This document shows positions 24,957-37,100 of a stretch of 64,000 nucleotides of DNA, one piece after another. The position numbers and the translations under genes were made by a program. How positions within the stretch are numbered: the stretch's first letter is position 1; each line of letters starts with the position of its first letter. Below the pieces are notes generated by a model that worked only from the letters and a program-made list of their open reading frames with translations, made no database searches and was not told the DNA's origin. The DNA is from Anas platyrhynchos (lineage: Eukaryota; Chordata; Aves; Anseriformes; Anatidae), in the NCBI RefSeq assembly GCF_047663525.1, contig NC_092605.1, positions 7,192,001 to 7,256,000 on the forward strand. Reading direction: 5' to 3'.

Positions 24957-25025
24957 ATGCGGCAGCCCGGCAGCCCCGCTCCCCGAGGGCATGGGCCGGG
25001 GCAGCTGAGCCGCGGCGGAGGATGA
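24957..25025 (+). promoter_or_regulatory. Upstream ORF overlapping the RAB40B start codon
   Basis: A 22-codon frame from ATG 24957 ends in TGA at 25023-25025, sharing two bases with the RAB40B ATG (ATGA). The same frame is open from an earlier ATG at 24789. A further uATG at 24991 makes a five-codon ORF. Translation is not shown. Confidence 0.5.
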
Positions 25026-25163
25026 GCCAGGCGGGCAGCCCGGCGAGAGCCTACGATTTCCTGCTGAAATTCCTGCTGGTGGGCGACAGCGACGTGGGCA
25101 AGGGCGAGATCCTGGGCAGCCTGCAGGGAGGCGCCGCTGAGTCCCCCTACGGGCACCCAGCCG
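25022..25163 (+). CDS. RAB40B: RAB40B coding exon 1
   Basis: Residues 1-48 (last codon split). [20 protein letters not shown] leads into the P-loop [10 protein letters not shown]. Donor CAGCCG|gtgagc. Confidence 0.95.
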
Positions 25164-28100
25164 GTGAGCGCCGTCAGGGTTGGGGTTAGGGTTTAGGGTT
25201 GGGGTTGGGGGCTTCCCCCTAATGGGGAAGGGGCGGCTCGGGCTGGGGGACGTGGCTTTGCCCGGGGCCAGGCGCTGAGGTGCGCCTCGGGGGGGAGATG
25301 GGGGACGAGGGTCGCTGAGGCGCCTTGGGGGAAGGGGGTCGTGAAGGGGGTTGGAAGGGACCCCAAAGGTCAGCCAGCGCCAGCCCCCAAAAAGCAAATC
25401 CTGACAAAAATCTTCTAGTAAAGGAGTGCTGTTAATCAGTAACTGTGTATCCCGTGAGATTGCTTTCACTGAAAGAGCAGAAAAGGAGGTTTTGCTCTCC
25501 CTTATCGCCCCGTCATGTTTTTCGCACCAGAAGAGCAGCCCTTTAAGACCAAGGTTCACGTTCGCGGCGTGTCCTTTTGCTTCAGCTTTTTAAAGGGCGA
25601 CACTGAAGAGCCTCCTCCGTGCCAGATGTGTTCTCCCTGCAGAATAAAGAGTTGTGCTCATTGCAAACTGATGTAAGGCTAGCTTTAATGGCTTTGCTAG
25701 AAGGGACTTTTGCTTTCTATTTCTTCCTAGTCTTTTCACTTCCCCAGCCTTGTTTTCCTAGAGCACAACTCTGATCGCAATTTTCTTCCTCATGCAAAAA
25801 TATTGCGTGGGATATTAAAAAGCAAGTTATGTTGTAAAATTACCCATTGCTTTAAATTACTGCTCGCATGAGTCTGTGACTGGTTAATTCATTTGGAAGG
25901 CTTTGCGTTGACTCAGGGTTTGTTATTGTGGTGGGTTCATAGTACTGATTCAAGGCGAAGGAGTGGGTGGGGGAGGAGAGTTCTTTGGATGATTGCTTAT
26001 GAGTCACATTGCACCTTGAAGGCATCAGCATGCATTTGAAGCTGTTTGCCTAGTAGTTTTGCTAAATTACTTTCTTGGGATGTTTAAGTCTGCTCACTCT
26101 GTGCTCTGCAAGTGGTTGGAGAACAGGGACAGAAGCTTGGGGAGAGCGTGTGGAGTCTGGCGCCTTCTGTACTCGCAGTCTAAGTTTATAAATTCTTCTG
26201 CTGAAGAAGCACTTTAGTCTCCAATGTATCTTGACGTAACAGAGAGAGAATGTTTGACCTGCTCCAAAGCTCATAGGTCTTCGGTCTTCTGCGTGTAAAC
26301 CTTGTGATACTTGTGCTTTGCTCTTAAATAGTGTTTAAATTGCGTGGCTAACACTATCTCAGTGAATGTATTCCTTGACAGCCAAGAAATACAAATGTTC
26401 TCTTAGAATTACTTAGCAAGTATTAAACGTGCAGCTTGGAAATTCTTCATTGTTATTAATAACTTTATGTACATACAGGGTTGTAAGTGCTATGTTTCAT
26501 AGACAGCTTCATAGACTGTAGTCTATGCTTATTTAGCATCAGCTTATTTATCAATCTTAACTATACAGGGTTAGAGAAATATGGAAATTCAGGTCCTCAC
26601 GAGCTGTGCTGTGAAAAGGTCCGTGTTTCACAGAGAGTGAAAGGAGTTTTTAGACAGGAGAATATGAGCATGTCTGAAAAAAAGGGGTGGGAGTTAAAAG
26701 AGCAGGTCAGATAAAGCAGAGGATGTAAAAGGAGACTGTAATGGAATATAATCTGATTTTACATTTTGTGCAACTAGTGTCATATTTAAGAATTCTCTTA
26801 GCATTCTGAGCTCCAGTGTTTGCACGATCATAGCATACCACCGCATCTCACTTAAGGAAGGATATTGACTTAAACTGTGAAAGTTTGTAGAAAATACTTT
26901 CTTGGTCTTAATCCATTTCTTTATTCTTCAATGTATGATGTTCTCAAATGCGCCAAACTTTGAACACTTCAGAACTTGCCTGGACACCACCCAGTTTATT
27001 TTTGGGCTCTGTACCTGATAGCCCTACTCTGCCTGGATCCCCTCAGCCTGTCCTCCATCACTTGAGCATGGCAACGTAGGATACAGCTGCAGGGAATCTG
27101 TGCAGGCTATGAAAATAGAGATGCAGGGAAAGGGAGAGAACTAAACATCCTGTTGGTGTTATGACTTTTTTTTTCTTTTTAATTTCAGTTAAAAGCTTGA
27201 TAAACGGACTTTTTTTGACCACTTTCAAGTACTTAGTTCACTGGCTAGGATCTTCCAATCTCATAATGCCAACTAGGTCTCTGAATTGGAAAGTCTAGGA
27301 GTATGATGGGTCCAGTCAAAATGTGCCACGTGTATAAGCTTTGAACTGACAAAACTTTGTTGCAGAGCTTGATGAGAGGGAGTAGCTTTGATACGCTCTG
27401 GAGGGGAGAGACGATGCAGTAAGAGATGAGAGCATTTGTGGTGAGAGAAGAGCTCTGAAGGGCCTTGAAAATGAGAAGGAACAGAGTGATGAAGGAGGGG
27501 CATTTGGGCAGTTGTTTGAATTTGAACATTCAAGACAGAATTTGTTTTTTACAGCAACATGAAAAAGGCTCTTCCTGCTGCAGTAACTTCCTAAAATTGA
27601 AGGTGAGAATATGAATATTGAGAAGTTTGGGAGGAGTGAGCTATAATGGGTGGTTAGGATGCAGACATGGGGTTACAGTGCTGGGTTTCAGGAAGGACAG
27701 CGGCGTTAGAGCTGAGGACGAAACATTAGAATTTAGCTTTGGTGTAGCATTAGGGTCCTTTTCTGTGCAAAGTGATGGAAGGTACCAGCAAGATGCACTG
27801 CAGCGCTCTCAGAAGTAGACAGACTATTTTTAAAGGAATTATGGGAAAAGACAAGGTGTTGAACAGCCTGTGACTGCTCCTTGGGGAAGGAGGAGAATCC
27901 AAGTGAGCCCCCCAGAACTTTAAGAGAGGTTGAAGAAAGACTAAGTGAGGGTGGACACTTCAGCAAAGAGGGCTGCTGGTCGTCTTCAGCAGCATCAAAG
28001 ACAGCTAAGCAGACAAGGAGAATAAAGATAAAGTAAAACCCAGAGCTGACTAGAACAGTGTGTTGTGTTTGTTTTGGTTTTGATGTGGTGGTTAGCTATT

Positions 28101-31100
28101 TTTCTGTTTAGCCATTGGATGCCTGAAGGCTTTGTGCGTAGCTATGAGCTATGTAACTGTCTCTTCTCGTGTGTATGGGCTCAAACTTTAATAAAATAAA
28201 CAACAAATTAATTTTTCATAGACACTTTCTTAACTCATCAAAAATAAACCTGCCATTTCTCTCATTCCTGGGAAAATACAGCATCATATGTCTTACTCCT
28301 TTTTTGTCGGTACACAAAAGTGATATAAAATCTGGAGGCCGGGAGGCAAGCCAGCATCGTGTGATCAGTCAAGTCCCTGCAAGCTGCTGCTGGTCCAGGA
28401 GCCGTGGCATGAAAGCATTTTGCACAATAAAAATGCTTTTATTAAGAAGGAATATAGTCTCTTGGTCTCTAAATTCTTCTTAATGACTGAAGGGCTCTGG
28501 GTTGAAAAGAAGGGAAAAAGCTTTATTAACATAGCAAAGTAAGGACTGCCTTGGAAGATGTGTTGGTGAGTGTGATTGACAGATGATTTAGGAAGCAGTT
28601 ATCCTGGAGACGGGCGGGTAGCAGTATGGTTAGTGGTCTGGATAACCTGCCTTTATGGGTTTCCCACGTTTTGCTTAAAACTGAAATTACAATAGCTTGG
28701 ACACGCTTGGTCTCTCACCTAGTAGGAAAAACTGCCCAAAAATTATTTTAGAGAGCTGCAGAAAATTTGCTTTTAAGTATCATTAATCTATTAGCAGAAT
28801 ATATTCAGAAGAAATAATTGCTTCTAGACTAGAACATAATACCTGAGATGTGCTGTCACTAGGTAGAACAATATTTTGATGTCTTAGGCTAACGGATTTT
28901 TATTCAGCTCGATTCTGTGTTTGCTTTCATATTAAAATAGAGAAAATTGTGCTCACAGTGTGATTGTTCATTGCAGGGACTGCAAGGAATGATTGCTCAA
29001 ACCTATGTACTCCTACTCCTTTTCTTGCAGGAACATCAGGTTAAAACAGAAATTCTTTCATCCTCTTTCACTTAGTGACCATTTTACATGTATGTCCTCT
29101 TAAGTTCCTGTCACAGTTGTTTGTCTTCCCCTGTCCTTAGGTTGAGAACTTCCTGGGTAAGGGTTGTCTTATTTGAATGCTTAAAAAGATGCTGGTGTGT
29201 AATAGTTGGTGTTAATCATTGGCTGGGATGCTTGTCTGCTGCTTACCTCCCCACAGACAAATTTTTAGGTCATGTTGGCCTGTCCTGGTATCTTGCAAGC
29301 CTAATGCAGAGGTGAAAACTGTGCAGGTGAAAAGATCAGTAACAGAAAGAGCTACCCACTTTGTACTTGCTCTTTCCCTTTCACTGTGTTTGAAACAGAA
29401 AAATAGAAGTAACTCTCCCTTTATCACCAAAATTAATTGTATTTTGTCTCTTCCAGGGGACAGCACTGCAGAATAGCAATTCTTTGTAAAATGCAGTCAC
29501 TTAGGAGAGGTGCGTGGTAGCTGAGAATGTGGATCCCAGGTTGGCTCTGTTCCCTTTGTTCTTACTTAGACAGAAAATTTGCCCTCTAGTAAAAGAAGAA
29601 AGCTTATAATCTAATTGAGATTGGTTTTCTTATTCGGTACTTTTCATGTACCTGTCTCCCTCCACAAATCTCAAGTTTGGAGCCTTGTGCTAACTCCTGT
29701 GTTACTTTATCATGCTAAGAATTGCCCATCTCATGAGACCAGTGCATAGTGTTTTCCCTGATACGTGGCTGCAGACTTGAGCCCCAATTTTTTTTTTTAT
29801 TTTATTTTTTTGTAACTCTTTGTCTACGTTCTTCATAATCAGTGTAGTAAAGGGTCCTTTAGCATCTTCTGTGATTGTCAGGTCCAACTTAGTTGTTTTT
29901 TTGGTTTGTTTGTAGTGTTAGCTGGTCTTGTGCATTTGTTGAAACAACAAATGTTCACCTGGCTTGATCCTAGGCTTGCTTAGCAGTTTATGGGTTTTCA
30001 TATGTTTCTTTGAACCTTTCAAAAATTAGTTTTGCTTTGTTATATGCTTTTTTCTACTCAACCAGCTTTCTTCAGCTTAATATGTTATTAATATTTCTTT
30101 GGCTGTATTAGTAGGTTGGAAGTACTTTTCTCCCTAGCTCTCTCTTCACCCTATCCATGCTGGTAGATTTTTGCAGGGGGAGTGGGGAGAAGGGGGGTGC
30201 AGCATTGACCCTGTGTGCACATGTTCAAATCAGGTATTTGTCTAGCTTGTTCTTTTTTCAGTAGGTGCCCTTTATGTCTCTTAACAAAGCCTATTCAACA
30301 GCAACAAAAAAAAAAAAAAAAAAAGACCAAAGAAAACATAATTTTTGGTCAAGCATATTATTGTGTTGTATAGTTTCAGAAAGAAGAAGCCTTAAAATCT
30401 TGCAAATCATACAAATGTTTTTCAGATTCCTGCCAAAGACCAATGTGTACTCACATGTCTGAATTTGATATCTGCTGTTGCTACAAGTAATACTTCAGAT
30501 TGTTGTGGCAAAAGAGACTACAGCTTACTTTATTCTTTGTCTTTCTCATGCCTGTGCAATAGCTCTGTGTACTGCCTGTCTCCATTTCCCTTGGGCTACT
30601 GGTGTCCTTTTTTTTCCCCCTAATTTTTCACAGATATGCAAGAGTGGGAAAGTGACTTAAAAAATAATAATAATACCCTGAGGCTCCCAGACAGGTGTGC
30701 AACATGAAACAAAAAGTCCAGGTTATTTTGAAAAGTGGTCAGACTTCAAAGTAACTGAGTCCTTTTAAGCTGCTTTGGCCTAACCAAAATCGTGTTTGCC
30801 TGTGCCAGGATGAAGTTTTACAACCAATATGTTGGTTAAATTACATTTTGCTTTAAATTTGTTTTTGTTCTGGGAACATAACAGGAATGGAAAATGGGAT
30901 TAAGAGTAGAAATTGGCAAGTGTTAAAAGTTATATTTCCATCCCATTTTATTCAGCTCTTCTGGATTTTGTTTAATGTGAGACTGAAAATACGGAAAACT
31001 GATGCAGTATTTACACAAAATACTTGACATGAGCTAGTGTTTGTTATGCTAGTTTGATTTAAGGAAAATCTCAAATGTAATACACCAAGCATGTTTGTTT

Positions 31101-34100
31101 TGCGCTTGCTATGCTTTTTTTCATCCATATCTAAATCTGTTGATACAGTGGGACGCATCTGGACAAATAGTTGTTCCCTTTTATGTTTTCATATGTTGCA
31201 ACATGAAACTATGAACTGGTTAAGTAGGCAGATTCTCCAAACTGCAAGTTCATTGGCTAAATGAAGCTGTTACAAATAAAACACTGATTTACTGACATAT
31301 ATTAAATGTCCGTTCTTGAGAAAGGTGAAGTGAACTCAGTACGGACTATAATCTAGTACTTGCTTGGGGCAAAGTCCCCAAAATATATTGTTTTTCACAA
31401 TTGGTTATGTCTCTACACTGCTGCTCAAATCTGTGGAAAGTTACAGGCTAATTATTAGGAAGTTACATTCTCATGTTGCCCAGGATTGGAGAGGGTTTAA
31501 AGGTCCAGAAACCAGCGTCGCTCCCAACTTTACAGGAGCTTGCAGCAAGCAGGAGAGCATCCTCACTGAGCTGGGTGGGGTAGGAAGCAAAGAGAGAGTG
31601 CCATCGATAACGGGTCCTGCCGAGTGACAAAGTGTACTGAACAGCTGCCTTAGGGCTTTAATGTGATGCATCCCGTTCTTGGTGTAATTGACTTCTTGTT
31701 TGATGTTGATGAGACTGTAAATCTGTCTGCATGTTGGTAGAAGGAATACGTGTACAGTGTTCAGCTGAGACTTTCTCAGGATCTTGTTGGTTGTTCTTTG
31801 CAGGAGGCGTGGGTTTTTTTGAGCCTTAAGGGCTGTAAAACTAAGGAATCGGTTCTTACAGTGTTCAGATTGGCTGGACAAAATTTCCTAAGTGTGCCAA
31901 GGCAAGGTGAGAGTCCTGTAGTACAGAAAGGTAATTGCTTGCCATCTGGGGAAGAAGAAGGATCTAGCAGTGAAAACACCCTTACACACAGACAGAAACA
32001 TTTGTCAGGTCAGTAATTTGCGGCTGCTCTGTAGGCATGTAAACAGGGAAGATAAAGGATTTGGGAATCATGTTTATTATCCGGAGCATGGAAATGGGAA
32101 AGCTGTTTATTCCTTGTGAAATACAGTTTTTTGCTAAGCTGAAAGCAGATATAACAGCTTTGCAGTTTTTCTTTGCATGGGATTTGCCATCAAAGGGAAG
32201 GCACTGTGCAGAACCAGCAAGTGTTACCTGGAGATGGAGGTGGCTAAACAATAGGTGGTGAGCATGATGTAGCTAGGAGAGCCAAGGCTGTTACTCCAGA
32301 GTTACCTTGGACATTAAAATGTTTTTGGAACATTGGATTTCGAAGTAGGAACTGGTAGTTTAACATACAGAGGTGGAGTAACTGTGCTGAGAATTTCTAG
32401 AATGGAGATTTGCATGTGTCTTATCAGGCATAAAATAACAAAGTGCCTGAAAGCTGTGTTTAAAAGAGCTTAAGAAGTGATGGCTTGAGTTCATGCAAAA
32501 TCAAACTATCCAGAGTATCTCCAAGTAAGTTATTTCTGGATCACACTTTCATATTCATATAATATAACCCCCCGATGCCATCCATATCTGTTTTAACTGT
32601 GTTGGTCAAAACAGTACATGTTTTTTAAGTGTGCTTCAGCACACAAAACTGTGTAGAGAAATGTGTTTTTATACACATGGAGAAATGGCTTTTATAAAAA
32701 GCTATTTTCGTTCTTGGGTCAGAGGAGGATAACCTATTTAAGAAAAGCCCCAGTTATTAATACATGGCTAGTTCAAGTCCCACACGTGTGACTATGTAAA
32801 GCTAGAGACTGAACATGCGGCAACATTTAAAAGTGAGCTGCAATCCAAGAGTGACACCTTTGCCTCAGATGAATTGCAGCTGATCTCTGACACGTTCAGA
32901 AGCAGCCTGACCACTTGCATTTAGTGACCATAATTTGTTTACCGGGTGTTTTTTCCAGGCTTGTGGTTCAGCCTTTACCTCTCCCCAGCCCTCGCTGCAG
33001 TTTCATCCCATGCATGTTCAGCGCGAGGTCACAGCTCGCATCTCACCGCTGCACTCCTGCCATTGCTCTCGTTTTTCCTCTGGCCTAAGCCTTCGTGCAG
33101 TAAGCCTTGCCCTGACCTCACCGATAGGTTTTGTTGTGATCTCGCATCAGCAAAGCCGAAACAGCAAAGAATGCTTCTGTGCTCTGAAAGAATATACTGA
33201 AGGGATGGTTATAAGTCTGTTTGAGGAATGTATATTTAATTTGCCTATTATTATAGAAAGTGAACCATTATAGATGTTTGTATGAAACAGAAAATGTATT
33301 TGTATTAATAAAAAAGCAACAGTTTAATTTAAAGGGGGGGGGGGATACTTTAGTCCATAGACCTCAAAATAAAATAACTTATCCCCTCAAAATTTTAGAG
33401 ACAGTGATGTGTAAATGTAACTCCTGTGCGCTTATACTTTATTTGTAAGCTGACTTTATGTGGTGCCTTAAAATGGGATATAAGTGTGTGAAATATGAAG
33501 CTGCCAGCTGGAAAGCCCAGAAGAGACCCAGCAGGTCTGGCAGCCTTTTTAATGCTCACTCAAGTCCAGACTGAGGAAAAGAAGCTCATGTAGCTGATGC
33601 ATTCAGTGGAATAATTGAGTCAATATAAGGAGAGTAGTGGTGCAAAATCTTTACATGGATAGCTGGAAATGTGTATTTCTATTCTAGTTGCTTTTAGCGA
33701 GGAAATGCTATCCCTATTCACTCTGCATCATCTCAGTGAGTCAGGGCTCTGTTCTCATTTTTCTGTGTTTGCTTTTGTAAATACACCAAGTGATGTTTGC
33801 ATAAAGCACAACCCCGGCTTTTCAAACCACTTCAGAATTAGAAAATCATGGTTCAACTTGAACACACACCTGATAAAATAGACGTATGATAAATGGAATT
33901 TTAATCAAGTTCAAAACCTCTAAACTTTTAATTTTATTTTCTTTTTCAGTTTGGATAAGAAACAGCCGTTATATAGTGATGCTAGTCTTGGAGCAAGAAG
34001 ATTCTAGAGTCCAAGGATACATGTAGCATAATATTTTTTCCATATAAGTACTAGTTTTTGTCTCCAAACAGGAGTTTAATCCGATGGTGTTTGAGAACTG

Positions 34101-37100
34101 GAATCTTATAGACAGTCTTTTTACTTTGTCTTCAACATCTGCAAGACAGGGTAGTTTTATGCAGAGGACTATGAGAAAAGTAATTACATAGTTTTTGAGT
34201 GAAGAAAAGTCTGCAGTTCTAATAATTTAAATGAAGTTTGGCCACAGACTGATGAGTCACCTCTGTGGAGAAAAGAAAGCTTTACAGGGGACCAAAGAGC
34301 AGCCTTCTGGTTCCCATAAGGAGGCCATCGAGAGGACAGATGGGCTGTGTATGTGGTAGGAGCTTAGGAGACAACAGATCTAAGTTGAAACAAGAGAAAT
34401 TCAGAATGGGTAAGAGGAAAAAACTTTTTTTTAACCATGAGGACAGTCAATCTGTGAAACAGGTTGTGCAGAGGGGTCTCCAGTTCTCTTAGCTGATCCT
34501 GGTTTGAGTAGGAGGTTGAGCTAGATGACCTCCTGAGTTTGCTCCCACCTGAAATTTCCTGTGTCCTATTCCAATGAAATCAGTTTATTTTGATGTCATG
34601 GAAAATTGAAACCAACTAAATGATCAGTGGAACAAGAGCTTTGTATCTGTATAGCCTGTCTTTCTCCTTTAAATCCAAATGATTGCTTGCTAGCATTTTG
34701 TGTTTTTCTCCTGGAAAAGAAGTACAGTTACAATTTTGGCAGCTCTTCTGCTGGAATATCTGGGGAGGAGAAGAGGAGAGAACTGGAAACACAATCCAAG
34801 CCAGATTTAGTTTTCCTCATTTTCATAATGGGAGATGCATTGTGACTTGGTAATTCCTTGAGTTCTTGTTAACATTACTTATAAAGCCCACTTTACTGCA
34901 GCATGTGTCTTGCATGGAATTTCGAATTGAAGAAGTGCAATTGGTTTTCTGTTTGGAGGCATAGTTTGAAAGCTCTTCAAGTATCTGTGCTTTGGAAATG
35001 GTGGCTGTATGCTTTCTGGAATATAGCTTTTAAGCCACAGTAATTTTTAAATAATGCTATTAATTTTAGTCTTTGGTATCTTTAAAGCAGAATTATTGCA
35101 CTTACACCTACTTGCTGTGAATTCCAGCTTTGATCTCTAGTTCTTCATAATAACAGAATTCATTACTTGTTCAGCACAAAGAATTATTTTTAAGTAAACT
35201 TTTTCCCTCTTTGAACATGCAGTGCTTCATGGGGTGGGGAAAGAAATTACCTTTTTTTCCCCCCACTTTCTCCCTACAGCAGTACTTTGGATCTCTTGTT
35301 CTGTTAAAGTTTACTACTTGGTGACAAACACTGCTGTGAATTCTGGGAGGACTGATGGCAACTTGTTTTTTTGGGAGTTCTTTTTGCAAATCTTGGTTAT
35401 ATCACATATTTTTCATAATATATGGCAATATACTTCTGAAACAGAATTCTGATTTTATAATTGGTATGATATAATGATATGCTTAATTGATAGTGGTGGT
35501 TTAACTTTTCAGAAGCATTTATTTGAGACTTGATTTAAAGCCTAGGGAAATTTTGGAGAAGTTTGCAGCTGTTCACAGTGAGCTTCTAGGCCCATCACTC
35601 ACAATAATGGCTACTGGATGGTCTTGGGATTCTTCTCATGCCAAGTATTTTTGAACTGGTTTATTGCTAACGAAGTGTCAAGACAGAAAAGGTCATTGTT
35701 CTCTTTTTGGAAAACGTTGTAAAATGTGAAATACTGCATCTGGTTTTAATATTTTATAGTAGTTTCTAAGCTATTCTTCCTTCCAGATTCTGGCCATAAT
35801 TCAACCTAGCGTTCAACATGTAAGTGAGGGCAAGTTCTGCGTAGCTGCTCTCATTTCTTTCTTGATTTGTAGATTTTGTAAAAGATATGTACCCTGCCTT
35901 CTGCTCTTTCTCATGCACCAGGATGATTTGTCCCTACCGCTAAGCTATGGGATAAAGAATTACTGCACCAGGAAGATATCCACACACACTAGGAGCATCG
36001 GATGATCAATTCTTACCTAAAACCTATTCCACTTTTTTTCTGGTCAGTTATTGTAGCCTGGCCAAGATTCTCTTCATGATACTTGCCACGGGTGTGCAGA
36101 GCTCCACGTCATAGCCATTGCTTGAGCTACGAGCATGTTTCAAGAGATGTGAAAGAATCATGTTTGAAACTTTATTGAATTACAGGGAGTGTAGGGGACA
36201 TGGTGATACTGTGAATAATAGACTGCCCTTGAGAGCTGATGCTCTCTGAAAGTAATGGAACAGGTTTTTAGGAAGAGAGGGTGCTTGCTAACAACAAGCC
36301 CGATACATGCAAAGGAACCTCCTTCATGATACAGCCCAACTCTTGTAGGAACTGGTGAACAGCAGCAGTAGCAGTGAGAAGATCGCATGGGGGGGATAAT
36401 TATTATTTTTTAACTGTGCTTGATAACAGAGAATTTAATTTCTAATGCAAATTCAGTGGTGCTACGTCATATCACAGGAAAGATGACCATCAAATGGACC
36501 AGAAGTCCTACACCTTTGATCTCGAAGGAAGGCATGCTCCCTTTTGTAGAATTTGACTGTTAACCTGTTTTCCTTCTCTCTTCACCTCACTCAGGCTGTG
36601 TCCTTTTGAAAGCCTCTGCTTCTTTCCTTGATCAGTTACAGTTTGGTTGCTACCTGTCCTTTGCCCTTTGCCTCTTGGCTGTTCCCCCAGGTTCCTTGCT
36701 CTGTGTTTCTGGTCAGCTCCCCTTCTCAGCCTCTCCTCTTCAGTGTCTTGTCCCTGCTTTAGCTCCATCTTCATCCCTGTGTCTTTGTCAGACCGCTCTT
36801 AGCACGTAAAGCAGTGTTCTGTCAGGTCCTCGTTTCTGTGTAGAACTGGTGACAGCCATTCCAGTCTGGTCTGTAGCTCTGGAGACCCGGACTTTTCACA
36901 CAGATTCACTAGTCAGTAGTGCGTCATGTGGGGCTGTGCAGTAGCAGCTGGATCGAGTTGCAGAAGATCAATCTGTAAGGCACCAGAGGTGTTCTGGGAT
37001 CAATGAGCACCATTGGCTCCTTGTTTCAATTTAATTTTTTACATCCGTGGAGGAAATAAGGGGATGAGGAATAAACGTCTCACTTAAGAGGTTCCTGGGA

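Larger units (their letters stand above)
24700..25420 (+). promoter_or_regulatory. RAB40B: RAB40B CpG island promoter
   Basis: Strongly CpG-rich block around RAB40B exon 1. Two CCAAT boxes (24786-24790 and 24837-24841) and a GC/Sp1 box (gggggcggggc, 24853-24863) lie upstream of the start codon. No TATA box was seen. At least two upstream ATGs (24957, 24991) would lie in the 5' UTR if transcription starts near the CCAAT and GC boxes. Confidence 0.75.

Noticed and set aside
24798-25559. 253-codon minus-strand open frame over RAB40B exon 1
   Set aside because: Pro/Arg/Gly-rich composition typical of an antisense frame in a CpG island. RAB40B exon 1 on the plus strand explains the region.
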